In this document: one piece after another, positions 25,456-36,720 of the stretch | How the letters are laid out: each line of letters begins with the position of its first letter | How positions within the stretch are numbered: the first letter of the stretch is position 1 | Translations under genes and position numbers: made by a program | The notes under the pieces: model-generated | The model's database searches: none | The model's input: the letters and a program-made list of their open reading frames with translations, nothing else | Told to the model about the DNA's origin: nothing | Assembly: GCF_032854445.1 (NCBI RefSeq) | Contig: NC_088295.1 | Span: forward strand, 38,305,385-38,369,384 | Length of the DNA: 64,000 bases | Direction of reading: 5' to 3' | Source of the DNA: Liolophura sinensis | Taxonomy: Eukaryota; Mollusca; Polyplacophora; Chitonida; Chitonidae

Positions 25456-26579
25456 CCAATCATATTAGAACATTACTTAAGAAGGCACCTGATATTTCCC
25501 CTATGTTATGTGTGTATTAGCCATCCTTTGTATTTATGCATTATCCAAGTCAATTGGGATCTGAGACTACATCAAGGTCGGTTGTAGACTCCATGGCTGA
25601 AAAACAGGAGTGCTTCTGGTCATTTGTTTTCTTTATTATCTATTCTCTATCTTTTCTTTTGGTTCCCGGCAAGGTAACGAGGCTAACGATAAAAAAAAGA
25701 AAATCTGAGAGGACTGTTTTGAGAGCTCTACTCAATTAAATATTAATCGTGATCAATCCTATTTAACAGAGGTAAGTGACTGATGAGAGAAACGAAGAAA
25801 ATGGCTCGTCGACGTTATTGATTATACTCAGTCTGACTCCAGTCAGATCTGGTACATGTTTAGCTGCTCCTTATATTGACTTGTAGCTAACTAAACAGCA
25901 TAGGTCTGAATTTAGTCAGATAGGATTGTACTTAATGGTAAAAAGTTACACTGACCATTGTCAGTTTCCATTCACAGCACACATACAACAAGAGCAACTC
26001 TGATCTAGGGTCAGTTAATCAATCAGCCTGCTCCACAAACATGAAACCTCCTTTACATAAAAACTGGAAAGTCGAACGTCTTGTTCATTCTTCCGAATAC
26101 AGCACAGAACCTTTCCTTTCGGCCATCGATTGTGCTAAATGTCTCTTTGGGCAATGAGCTTTGATGAGCATAGGCACGGTTTAATGTAATTTTCGTGGTA
26201 TACAGTTGCTTAAAATAGGCTCTTGTTGTGAAAGCTAACTTAACTTGAATCATTGAAACGTTCATCATTCTGACATAGTTCGAAGTGTAGACTATCGAAA
26301 GGCTTTACGTGCGTATCAAGAGTTTCCCTGAGTGCATCAACCTATTGGCGAATCTGATAAAGGTGATAGGTGTGGTAATCATTTCTAGACATGCTGCATT
26401 CGTTAACAACTGCAAAACTCCTTATCCGTAATGAGTCAAAAGCGCATGCGCATTTAAATTAGTCTGAGACCAAGTCCTAACCCCAGATCTTGGCATATTT
26501 CTCCAAATATCTCGGTATTTCTTTCCATTGTGCTCAGGTCAGGTCTAAGAACAGGCAAAGTACTTGTCTGCCTTTAACG

Positions 26580-26868
26580 TTGATAGATTGTCCGTTTCTG
26601 GGGCGGTAGGTCCAGGGTGAATCCTAAGTCGGATAGCACCAAAGACCTTAAAAGAAGAAGTTGGACCTTCTTCGCTTGACGTTTAGCATTGAGGGGATAG
26701 TGCTCGGGTGGGTCGTCTCAGTGAAGCAGCACTAGATAAAAGAGCGATGAAAATGCATCCTGCAACAAGAAGGCACATGCCACGTACATGTACCCCCAGA
26801 CTGCTTCGGCGTGACATGACTGAAAAACTTCTAAACACGACGTTAAACCCCAAGCACTCACTTACTCT
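26580..26868 (+). mobile_element. tRNA-Arg-like SINE with CACTCACTC tail
   Basis: Starts inside a tRNA-like head (gtccgtttctggggcggtag, then a B-box-like 'ccagggtgaatcc') and ends in 'cgacgttaaaccccaagcac' followed by tcacttactc. The body has 'ggggatagtgc', 'gggtcgtctcagtgaagcag', 'aaggcacatgccacgtac' and 'gacatgactgaaaaac'. The same blocks recur at 50506-50836 and 61745-62095. The first part of the head with the A box is missing. Short frames here are not genes. Confidence 0.85.
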
Positions 26869-29800
26869 TATATGTGAAGCACCATTTTTGGCTCGAAGGA
26901 CATTAATATATTGATACAACCCTAGACGATGAATAATGCTCCGATTTTTCGGTATATTTCGGATCGTACTTTTTTCCCCTTTGAGTGGTGTTTTGGGTAT
27001 AAAAAACTGATTATTTAAACCCCTATACATAATTATATAAATCGTGATTTATCCAAGCTGTAACAATATTACATACTGCAAATCTCATCTGTTAGAACAA
27101 TAATATTGTACCGTATCTACAGCACAGCCTATTTGACTTATTGTTATTGTGTCAGAGGCTGCGACAAACAAATAAAGGATAAATTAGCTTTTGATAAAGG
27201 GCAGTTGCATTCTTTATTTGAAAACTCTCCCAGCATGCATGTGTACACTAGACAAACAAATTAACTCTGCTGATTTTATAGCGCTAACCAGCTGAGATCA
27301 GAAGATGACAAACGAGTGCTTGACATTTTGAAAGTTTCAGTACTGTGGTATATTTTCATCCGATACTTCCATTGACAGTGCTGTACATTACAAAGTCTAT
27401 GATTTCTGCAATTCGACAGACTGAGCGTATTTAACCTAAATAATTTAGAAAGTGTGGTTTTTTTATAAGTAACCATTTACTTCAATTGTTTTGAAATACG
27501 AACTGCATTCTGTTTCCTTTGTTATATAGTTTATGCCGATTTGATTCTTCTTCTTTATATATTTATTATATTATAATATTATTCAGTGCCATTTAAATAT
27601 TATTCAAGAGATCTATGTACTGAATAGATTATGCTTTCAAAGAATACAAGCAAATTTGCATGTCTTTTGTGTTGTCGACTAATTATTAGTATAGATATAT
27701 TGTCCTTGGCAGCGGGTTTTCGATATTTTGTTGTTTGAAGACTGGTTGCTGACACATTGTGGTAGTTTTTTTTAGATATTTAAGTTAAATTGATTGACAG
27801 TTACTCATCAGTCTTTGTTCTTTACTTGTATTACCTATAGCGTGCTGGAAAACGTTAACTGAGGTGCAGCCAGAGCTTAGTATATTTGACTAATATCCTG
27901 TAGTTCGTAGAGCTTTCTATACTATAGTCCAGCGTTAATTTTTCTGTTTTGACTGGCCGAGCCGGGAACTAGACCAGGTATGTGCGTCTATTCCCAGAGG
28001 AAAAGGTGACAACTTCAATTAAGTGTTAAGATGTGAATGGAATGACGAGTGTGAATTGTTCACCTAGTACTGAATATCTTGGAGTTCCATTCCACTTGTG
28101 TTTGCCACATCTCTGGTATTTCCTGAACCAATGTCAGATCCTACTCTATTTGAATGTTATACGTGGATAACTTGTGTAAATCCTGATCTAAATGTCCCCT
28201 CTATTCTCCATACCACACCAACAACAACACTGTATGTGCCGTGTGGGCGAAACAAAACGCGTCGCTTTCTTGCTTTTTTTTTTTTTGTACATTTCTTGTT
28301 TGTGCACATCAAACTGCTTGGCTTCACACTATGGGAAACACCAAATTCCTCGGCAAGGGAAACAGGCGCACTGGATATCTTATGGAGCATACTAAACAAC
28401 AGCACATGCTCCGATCTGTATGTTTTCTTTAAAGTGAACCCTGCCACTATATATACTCTATATTTGCCTCTTAAAATTATGTAGGACACAGTTATCACAG
28501 TAAATTATGTAAAAAATTCAAGTTTTGAAAGCCAAAAATATGTAGTTCATCACAACAATTCACAATAATTCACCTCAAGTAGTCATGTTGTAGAAGCCTC
28601 CATGAACTTAACCCATCACTAGTGCTTTAATCGTCACGTGATAATTCCTGTCACGTCAAAAAACCTATTACACGTAGCTCTCGATTGTCAGTGTGGTTTC
28701 TTATAGTGCATAGACAGGTATCGATGCAATACATTGGATTTTACGGTTAGTTTAAGGGTTAATTTAATGCATTTTGAACCACACATTTCTGAGCAGGGAA
28801 CTGAGAACGGCTCCCTGTGTCGCAACGCGTATATGTTTGGCAGGATACTGCAGTAACTTGTCAGGGTGAGCCGGCAAGACAGCCGCCTCAAGAGAGTCAT
28901 TGCTTGAAGAAAAATATTGTGACTTTTTATTTATTTCTCAGCAAATATTTATTACGAAAGTATATTCCAAAAATCTGAATGAAAGGGTCTGTTATCAGTC
29001 AGAAGGTTGTGCTTCATATATGTTCGGTAAATTCCCTGAAGTAGGTACAGCCTGCTAGGCCAAATGCTTACACCCATACAGGACAAGGACGAGCAGGACC
29101 GCTAAAACACGACGCTTGTGTCCACGAACGACGTCCTGACCGAGCGCCAAACTAAAAGAAATATCAGTCCTTTGAACACGGAACGGAGCTGATGCTCTTT
29201 GATTTAGTATCAAGCGTTTTTATTTGTATTTTCTCTTTGTGACAATGTGTAATACCGATGGTAAGGGAGAGCTCCTAGGTTTTGTGACGTCACTCTAGAT
29301 AGCTATAATATGGCAAAATGGTGTCACCAAATGAGTGACTGGGTACTGACCTTGCGATCCTGTGCCACATAAATGCTCTTATTCAGGATTTAAGCATTTG
29401 CTGCAATAATGTCCTCAGTTCTTTGGATTAAAAGGGAGTGTATACGTATCAATAAGGTAATAAAATAAACAAAGGTTATGGTATATGTTACTTATGACAT
29501 CACTGCCTGACACGTCACGTTTTTAATAGCAATTTAAACTTTAATTTAATTCAGAGCCTGAGACTCCTGGTTGAATAAATGAACAAGCGACAGACAGAGC
29601 AACTGACAAAGGTGCATGCAGCAAGGGAATAGCCAAGCGGCGTATAACAGTATCTGTTTATGAGAAGTGCCTGAGGAAAGTACAAGAGATTATTTTTGAT
29701 CAAAATTTTTTCATAAATTTCTGCACCCTGAATGAACCCACAACACGGGCTACGTATTCATACTCACAAACATGTCAGGAGAAACAAGGGAAAGTACATA

Positions 29801-30934
29801 AAGCCATACTGAATTCCATATTGACGGAATTCCTGTGCAAGCTTTGAAACAACCTCAACCTTCTCGTGTCTGGCTTAAGGCCAAGTGCAGCCAGTATGTA
29901 AGTGTATGGACTTGGGTACGCCATCTTATTTCCCTTGGGATTACTGAAACCCCTCCATGCAATAGAAACAGAAAACACGTATCGCAACGTTCAAAATGGC
30001 CTGTTGTTTGTCAGGGTTTTAGGCTATTCTTAACAAAATACAACATGTTGGATTTGGTTCAGAGAACAGAAAACACTAAAATGAAGCTTGTATCAGACGA
30101 AAGACCACACTGGAAAACAGGCCTATTATTTATTTGTTTTGTCCAAATGAGGAACATGTCTTTTAAATCATCAGATTTTGTGTTGGTTTGTTGAAACCAG
30201 CTAAGAGTATTTGTCATTTTAAAGTTAAGTCGGCGAATCTGTTCATAGCTGTGTGTGTTTTGAATGCACAAGTTCAATATGCTGTACATGAAGTGATGTC
30301 ACTGGTCACAATACAGTCAGAAAAAAACTACTGTAGGATCCAGTATTATAATTGCATTTTACTGGGTGGAACGATTTTAAAAATACGATAAACCGAACAA
30401 TTTTCCTAAACAGGAATGCTCTTTCATCTGATGTATGCTTTACAAATGTTATTAACATTTACATGAAAATGTCCATGAAAAAGAGCACAGAGTAAATCAA
30501 ATAGCAATAGGTTAGCATTATCTCTGTAACCAGGAACAGATTAAGTATTTAAGTACGTGAACCAGCGGACAGATCTTTAACCTATTTCCACATATACTAA
30601 AGGCAAAGTAGGCGGACATTTTATAAACTTACATATCACCTGTTCTCCAGACAAAACCATATCATTTTAATGGCCAGAACAAAACAGGATAGTCCTGAGT
30701 ACCATGCTATAACTGACTACAACATCTTATTTCACTTTCTGTCGAATACTCTGTATGTATAATAAAAGACTTAGAGCATAGAGAGAAAAACCAGAGCAGC
30801 GAAGAATGTGTATGATGTGTGCCTTTAACTCTAATCAGAATCGGTAATAATTTCTAGTACTGCAGTTTTCTACATGTGATTATCACGTAGTTCTCTCCTT
30901 CCTTGGTTATACGGCAATGAACCATCAGGTGATG
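26869..30934. other. Non-coding stretch
   Basis: No gene, SINE or RNA recognised. Open frames reach 128 codons (28098-28484) without domains. There is a run of about 15 T near 28270 and one perfect CRE core (TGACGTCA) at 29285-29292. Confidence 0.55.
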
Positions 30935-30938
30935 CTCT

Positions 30939-31267
30939 TGTTATGTATGACTATTTAACGTTTTCATGTACTGTTAGTCTGCGGACCTTTGTGTTATATG
31001 TTATAAGCATAACAGGCCCTTTTATATATGTACAGCGCGGACCTGATGGAAAGCACCTTGTTCAATGCTCTGTTTATTTAACTGGCTGTTCATTGGCTGT
31101 TAATTCTGTGTTTAAAAATAGTTGAATCCACCTGGAGCGTATATAAGCCGTGTTTTCTGTGCAGAGTGGAGGGATTTTGCTGCATCCACTGGGAGTCAGG
31201 AGAGTGTGCGACGCTCTCGTATCGAGTCCATTATATTTATATGAGCTGGTGATGCCAGTTTCATTTG
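30939..31267 (+). repeat. Outer LTR, 5' fragment (first 329 bases)
   Basis: This is the reverse complement of 31946-32274, the first 329 bases of the inner 3' LTR, with roughly a dozen differences including small indels (about 96% identity by eye). It begins TGTTATG directly after CTCT. It keeps the U3 TATA box and stops at ...catttg, where the inner element begins. Its divergence from the inner LTR is much larger than that between the inner LTRs, so it represents an older insertion. Confidence 0.88.
31140..31147 (+). promoter_or_regulatory. TATA box of the outer LTR
   Basis: TATATAAG lies about 202 bases into the outer LTR, the same place as in the inner LTR. If active, it would drive plus-strand transcription into the inner element, antisense to gag-pol. 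Confidence 0.5.
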
Positions 31268-32274
31268 TGTTACGGTATTGAAAACGGCAACAGAAAACAG
31301 ACTCAGTGACTCAATATTACAATGTAAACAATGCTTTATATATAAAATGAGACGTACAGTTTTACAGACAGTTAAACAACAACAACAACAAACACATCAG
31401 TATTACCGGTCTTTACTAGTTTCCAGTTCACCTTTGCATCCCAAGGAATGTATTCCAGGAAATCCAACGTAAAGACCATGGGATAACCACACAATTCACA
31501 AATTGTCCTAGACAGGTACTTCGCCAGGTTAGCGAACACGAACACAGTACACAGGTTACACAGAACTGGAACAGTCAAGCCTTTGAATGACGTCACACCC
31601 GCAGAGCACAACACAGGGTAAATACAGGCATGGAGGTATAATCCACTTCAGATCAGTCACAGCTCCCGCAGAAGCTCACAAACGAGCCGTTCAGAGACGT
31701 AGAGTAATGTCACCTTGTGGCAGAACGAACGTCCTTTGCAAAACTGAAAACTTCAGTTTAGAGTCCTTGGCGACCTTGTCGGTCAGGTGAGGTCAGCGTG
31801 TTAAACAAATTACACAGTTCACACTGTATAATCATAATAAAGATCCGAACACCAATAAACGTGACTTCCGCAGAAATTCACATAACCCAGACATCAGTAC
31901 TACTGTGGTACACAAACGGTGCCGGCATAAAAATCTGTCCTCCCAAATGAAACTGGCATCACCAGCTCATATAAATATAATGGACTCGATACGAGAGCGT
32001 CGCACACTCTCCTGGCTCCCAGTGGATGCAGCAAAAATACCTCCCCTCTGCACAGAAAACACGGCTTATATACGTGCCAGGTGGATTCAACTATTTTTAA
32101 ACACAGAGTTTAACAGCCAATGAACAGCCAGTTAAATAAACAGAGCCTTGAACAAGGTGCTTTCGGCCAGGTCCGCGCTGTACATATATAACAGGGCCTG
32201 TTATGCTTATAACATATAACACAAAGGTCCGCAGACTAACAGTACATGAAGACGTTAAATAGTCATACATAACA
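31268..32274 (-). repeat. 3' LTR of the inner element, complete (1007 bp)
   Basis: In element sense it starts TGTTATG at 32274, directly after the polypurine tract, and ends CCGTAACA at 31268. It has a TATA box 203 bases in, so the 5' side is U3 and the remainder is a long R-U5. The segment 31268-31682 matches 37312-37726 at a constant offset of 6044, with one difference noticed (31581 against 37625). It carries a CRE core at 31588-31595 and a short CAA run near 31379. Confidence 0.93.
32065..32072 (-). promoter_or_regulatory. TATA box of the inner 3' LTR
   Basis: TATATAAG on the minus strand, at LTR base 203. In the 3' LTR it would drive transcription out of the element toward lower coordinates. 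The equivalent site in the 5' LTR has been deleted. Confidence 0.55.
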
Positions 32275-32285
32275 CCCCCACCCTT
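32275..32285 (-). other. Polypurine tract
   Basis: AAGGGTGGGGG on the minus strand, ending at the base before the 3' LTR. This is the expected plus-strand priming site and fixes the LTR edge at 32274. Confidence 0.88.
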
Positions 32286-32388
32286 CAGGGAAAGAAAGTT
32301 TTGCATAAAACTTTCTTTAACATATTCATAATTATGAATAATAATAACGTTTGCCACAATCTTTAAAAACAAAGCTGCAGAAAACCAA

Positions 32389-33279
32389 CTAGACACGTGA
32401 CAAACAATCAGCAATCACATTATCTTTCCCTTTTATGTGTCTAATCTCTAGATTAAATTCTTGCAAAAGCAAACTCCACCGTAACAATCTTCGGTTTTTA
32501 CCTTTTAGTTTGTGCAAGAAGGTTAAGGGATTGTGATCTGTATACACAACAATGGGGTAACTTGACGAAGTCACATATACTTCAAAATGCTGTAATGCTA
32601 GAATCAAGGACAGACATTCCTTTTCTATTGTCGAATAATTTCTCTGGCACTTGTCAAATTTGCGAGAGAAAAAACATACAGGGTGATCAACGTGATCTGT
32701 TTCATTTTCTTGTAACAAAACTGCCCCAGCAGATATATCACTAGCATCAACAGCTAGCTTAAATGGTAAATTAAAATCAGGTGCTACAAGTATGGGGCCG
32801 CTGCTTAGCATGGCCTTTAATCTATCAAAAGATCTCTGACACTCAACGGACCACAAGAATTTAGTACCTTTCTTTAACAGCTGAGTTAGTGGCTCACTAA
32901 CAAATGAAAAGTTCCTACAGAACTTTCGATAATAACCTGCCATGCCCAAAAAACGCTTTAACTCTCTCTTACAACTTGGCACTGGAAAACAAGAGATAGC
33001 ACTGATTTTAGAATTAACAGGTTTTACCTGACCCTGTCCGACAACATGCCCTAGATATGTGACAAAAGCACAACCAAACTCACACTTGGCCAAATTTACT
33101 GTAAGATTGGCTTGGGACAGTCTCGCAAATAATGCCTCCATGATATTTAAATGTTCCTCCCAAGTGTCACTGAATATAATTACATCGTCGATGTAAACAC
33201 GACACCCTTTAAGGCCTGATGTAACGTTGTTCACAAGTCGTTGAAAGGTGGCAGGGCTGTTCTTCATCCCAAAGGGCAT
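32389..33279 (-). CDS. pol: pol 3' part: RT palm/thumb and RNase H, after an amber codon
   Basis: This is a 296-codon frame counted from an internal methionine. It continues the frame of the upstream gag-pol segment; only the amber codon at 33289-33291 and three sense codons lie between. RT motifs include MPFGMKNSPATF at residues 1-12 and the catalytic YIDD at 29-32, then LGHVV and the FLGMAGYYR region at 110-118. The RNase H domain has its acidic residues at D178 (VDAS), E219 (TIEKE), D248 (YTDHNPL) and D291 (NVIADCLSR). The frame ends at 32389, about 100 bases before the polypurine tract. The initiating methionine is not a true start; the protein would need readthrough of the amber codon. 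Confidence 0.93.
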   Translation of the reverse strand: MPFGMKNSPATFQRLVNNVTSGLKGCRVYIDDVIIFSDTWEEHLNIMEALFARLSQANLTVNLAKCEFGCAFVTYLGHVVGQGQVKPVNSKISAISCFPVPSCKRELKRFLGMAGYYRKFCRNFSFVSEPLTQLLKKGTKFLWSVECQRSFDRLKAMLSSGPILVAPDFNLPFKLAVDASDISAGAVLLQENETDHVDHPVCFFSRKFDKCQRNYSTIEKECLSLILALQHFEVYVTSSSYPIVVYTDHNPLTFLHKLKGKNRRLLRWSLLLQEFNLEIRHIKGKDNVIADCLSRV

Positions 33280-33288
33280 GACTTTGTA

Positions 33289-36200
33289 CTAGTATAAACC
33301 ATCTGGGGTAGCAAACGCTGACACCTCACGAGCGCGCTGCGTGAGCGGTACTTGCCAAAATCCTTTCAATAGGTCAAACTTGGAGACAACGTTGGACTTT
33401 CCCACGGCATCGATACAGTCGTCGATCCTTGGAATGGGAAAGTTGTCTGCTTTAGTGACGGCATTCACTTTGCGATAGTCTGTACACATACGGTACGTCC
33501 CATCTGGTTTTGGCACAAGAATACAAGGTGAACTCCAGTTACTGTTACTGGGCTCGACCAGATCATTTTCCAGTAAGTACTGAACTTCTTTTCTCAAGTA
33601 TTCAGTTTTAGTTGGGTTCAGTCTGTATGGGTGTTGTTTAATCGGCTTGGAATCTCCAACTTCAACATCATGATAGATGGATTCAGTCCTGGTTGGAACA
33701 TCAGGGAACAAATGTTCATATCGACGAACCAAATCCTTCAACTGCTGGCGTTGCTGATATTCCAGATGACCCAACACAGAATCAATGTCCTCAAGAATAC
33801 TTGAATTCTGGAGTTTGGCTGACCGGAACCTTAAGTCAAAATCTTGATCATCCCTAACAGCTGAATCAGGGCATAAGTTAGAGGTAACAACTCCACTAGG
33901 ATGTACAACATTGAGATCAGTGCTATCTCTGTCTACATATGGCTTTAACATGTTAATGTGACAAAGTTGTCTAGATTTGCGCCGATCAGGAGTGAAAATA
34001 ATATAATTAAGATCACTTAGCCTCTTGTCTACTACATAAGGTCCAAAATAACGAGCTTCAAGTGGCTTACCACTAACTGGAAGTAAGGCCAATACCTTCT
34101 GACCAACTTCAAATCTGCGTCTTACTGTCTCTTTGTCATACTTAGTTTTCATACTCTTCTGAGAAGCTGTAAGATTCTCTCTGGCTAACTCACATACTCT
34201 GTTGAGCTTAGTACGAAAACTTGACACATACTGTAATATGTTAACATTGTCACTATCACCAGACACAAACTTTTCCTTGAACAACTGTAGTGGACCACGC
34301 ACAGTATGGCCAAACACAAGCTCAAATGGACTAAATCTAAGTGACTCTTGTACAGACTCTCTTACAGCAAACATTAACAAAGGTACACCCTCGTCCCAAT
34401 CTTTCCCTGTCTCAAAGCAGTAAGTTCTTATCATACTTTTTAGTGTCTGATGGAATCTCTCTTGTGCTCCTTGACTTTGTGGGTGATAAGCTGAGGACTT
34501 ATACTGGCTAATACCTAGCTCATGCATAACTTGTTGGAACACACCAGACATGAAATTTGAAACCTGGTCTGACTGTACTGACTTAGGCAGACCAAACATG
34601 GTGAAGAACTTAACTAAAGCCTTAATTACAGTCTTGGCAGTAATATTCCTTAATGGAATTGCCTCAGGGAAACGAGTTGAAGTACACATTATGGTTAACA
34701 TATACTGATTTCCAGACATTGTCTTAGGTAGCGGACCAACACAATCTATTAAGATTCTACTGAATGGCTCGCCAATTGCAGGAATAGGCCTCAAGGCTGC
34801 CTTGGGGATTGTCTGGTTAGGTTTCCCCACTAACTGACATGCATGACAAGACCTGCAAAATTCAGTAACATCTTTCCTTATTCCTGGCCAATAAAAATGA
34901 CTGAGAATCTTATGATAGGTCTTATTAACACCTAAATGACCTGCTAACGGCGTTTCATGCGCTATAGTCAGTATGTCTTTACGATAAGGCTTGGGCACAA
35001 CTACCTGATGCTTAATTGCCCATTCATCCTCCAACGAAACATCGGGAGGCCTCCACTGCCGCATCAATATGCCAGACTTGACATAGTAGTAGCATGGGTC
35101 AGGTAAAGATTCACCATCTTTAGCTGCATCATTAAACAAGCAAGAAATACTTGGATCACTGTGTTGTTCAGCAATCAACTCAGTCCTACAAAATGGCTGA
35201 TCATCACTAACAAAATTAGTATCTACTTCCTGCTGGCTGTCTAATTTGGAAGAATCTCCATCCAACATTTTGTTGAGAAAAGTCTCACTCAAATCAACAG
35301 TACTACCCTGGTCTGTACTGACTTTTCTAGACATAGCTCTTGTAACAACACAGGAAGGATATAAACCCGCTATCTCGCTTTCAACTGGCTCTGTGACTGA
35401 ATTCAGAGAAGGCTTATCAACCATTAAGGGATCAACAGTAACTTTATCATGTGCTAAGTGATTTCCCAACAACAAATGAATACCCTCAAAAGGTAATGAA
35501 GGCTTAATGCCTACCCTGACAGGTCCAGATATCAAATCTGATGACAAATAAATATCATGAAGGGGAACACTGACAAAGTCACTAGACTCTACACCTCTAA
35601 TAAGGGCACGAACCCCAGAGTATGACTCTTCAGAAAAGGGCAGAGTATTCATCAACAACAGAGACTGAGATGCCCCAGTATCCCTCAATATCTTTATAGG
35701 GGTAGCACAAGACATGTCGCTTCTAAGCGACACTGAACCAGAATTGATAAACGGAGCGAAGCTATCCATAGAGCATTTGGGAATCTTATCCAATCCCATG
35801 TCAGCTAACTCAGATCTGCTTTTGACTGCTGATGTAACTTCCGGCAATGTTTTGTGCATTGCAACACAAAGACCTGTGGGCTTAGACTCATTCTCAGCTT
35901 CCCGTCTCCTTTTCAACTTGTAACATTCACTCATCACGTGACCTACCCGCTTGCAAAAATTACAAGTGACCCTATTTCGAGGACTACCATTCCAATCTGA
36001 ACTACGTGAACCATGAGCTGTAGAACCATTGGAGCCTGGTGTGGAACTCTTCTGTGTAGAGCTACCTCTACCTGTTGCATGTGACTGGGTATTTCTACGT
36101 GTAAATGAATTAAATGGCTTACCCGTGTATGTAACCTTATGTGTCAAGGAATAATCATCAGCTAAACTGGCTGCCTCTTCAAGTGTACTCGCCTTCTGCT

Positions 36201-36720
36201 CATCAACGAACACCTTTACATCATTATGAATACAACGCTTGAACTCTTCTACCAGCACAAGCTGACGCAAACTTTCAAAATCCTTGCCTATTTTCTTGGC
36301 TATACACCAGCGATCAAACAACTGCTCCTTAGCTCGACCAAACTCAACGTATGTCTGATCTCTACCTTTTTCACAGTTACGAAATTTCTGGCGGTAAGCT
36401 TCAGGCACCAATTCATAACCCTTCAAAATTACCTCTTTCACATAGTCATAATTGGAAGCATTCTCTACACTTAACTGAGTGTAAATTTCCCTGGCCTTTC
36501 CAATTAGCACACTCTGTAATAACATAGTCCAGAACTCTTTAGGCCACTTTAAACTATTTGCAATTTTCTCAAAATGCAGAAAATATTTATCCACCTCTTT
36601 TTCCTGAAAGGATGGAACTAACCGAATGTATTTGGTCACATCAAATCCTGAATCCTGTCTACCGGAAGGACCCGGTTTCTCATCTCTCTCTAATTCTAAC
36701 TTTTTCATTTGAAACTCCAA
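33289..36720 (-). CDS. gag-pol: gag-pol: SCAN-like capsid, zinc knuckle, protease, integrase, RT start
   Basis: Frame of 1143 codons. A helical Gag region resembling the SCAN domain spans about residues 40-195. A CCHC zinc knuckle follows at 253-266 (CNFCKRVGHVMSEC). An aspartic protease motif DTGAS is at 347-351. Integrase comes next: HHCC zinc-binding residues H588, H595, C625 and C628, then the D,D35E triad D659, D718 and E754, and a GPY module near 893. RT begins near 1026, with VPKPDGTYRMCTDYRKVN and catalytic D1116 in KFDLLKGFW. It stops at TAG 33289-33291 inside RT, just before MPFGM, where relatives usually have glutamine. The amber codon is most simply a C-to-T change. One oddity is SDQV after the second catalytic Asp, where SDQG is usual. 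The first ATG is probably internal; an upstream Gag segment lies in another frame. Confidence 0.93.
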   Translation of the reverse strand: MEFQMKKLELERDEKPGPSGRQDSGFDVTKYIRLVPSFQEKEVDKYFLHFEKIANSLKWPKEFWTMLLQSVLIGKAREIYTQLSVENASNYDYVKEVILKGYELVPEAYRQKFRNCEKGRDQTYVEFGRAKEQLFDRWCIAKKIGKDFESLRQLVLVEEFKRCIHNDVKVFVDEQKASTLEEAASLADDYSLTHKVTYTGKPFNSFTRRNTQSHATGRGSSTQKSSTPGSNGSTAHGSRSSDWNGSPRNRVTCNFCKRVGHVMSECYKLKRRREAENESKPTGLCVAMHKTLPEVTSAVKSRSELADMGLDKIPKCSMDSFAPFINSGSVSLRSDMSCATPIKILRDTGASQSLLLMNTLPFSEESYSGVRALIRGVESSDFVSVPLHDIYLSSDLISGPVRVGIKPSLPFEGIHLLLGNHLAHDKVTVDPLMVDKPSLNSVTEPVESEIAGLYPSCVVTRAMSRKVSTDQGSTVDLSETFLNKMLDGDSSKLDSQQEVDTNFVSDDQPFCRTELIAEQHSDPSISCLFNDAAKDGESLPDPCYYYVKSGILMRQWRPPDVSLEDEWAIKHQVVVPKPYRKDILTIAHETPLAGHLGVNKTYHKILSHFYWPGIRKDVTEFCRSCHACQLVGKPNQTIPKAALRPIPAIGEPFSRILIDCVGPLPKTMSGNQYMLTIMCTSTRFPEAIPLRNITAKTVIKALVKFFTMFGLPKSVQSDQVSNFMSGVFQQVMHELGISQYKSSAYHPQSQGAQERFHQTLKSMIRTYCFETGKDWDEGVPLLMFAVRESVQESLRFSPFELVFGHTVRGPLQLFKEKFVSGDSDNVNILQYVSSFRTKLNRVCELARENLTASQKSMKTKYDKETVRRRFEVGQKVLALLPVSGKPLEARYFGPYVVDKRLSDLNYIIFTPDRRKSRQLCHINMLKPYVDRDSTDLNVVHPSGVVTSNLCPDSAVRDDQDFDLRFRSAKLQNSSILEDIDSVLGHLEYQQRQQLKDLVRRYEHLFPDVPTRTESIYHDVEVGDSKPIKQHPYRLNPTKTEYLRKEVQYLLENDLVEPSNSNWSSPCILVPKPDGTYRMCTDYRKVNAVTKADNFPIPRIDDCIDAVGKSNVVSKFDLLKGFWQVPLTQRAREVSAFATPDGLY

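Noticed and set aside
32097-32414. Env-like or accessory frame after pol
   Set aside because: The frame runs from the short pol-LTR gap into LTR U3 and has no signal peptide or glycoprotein features.
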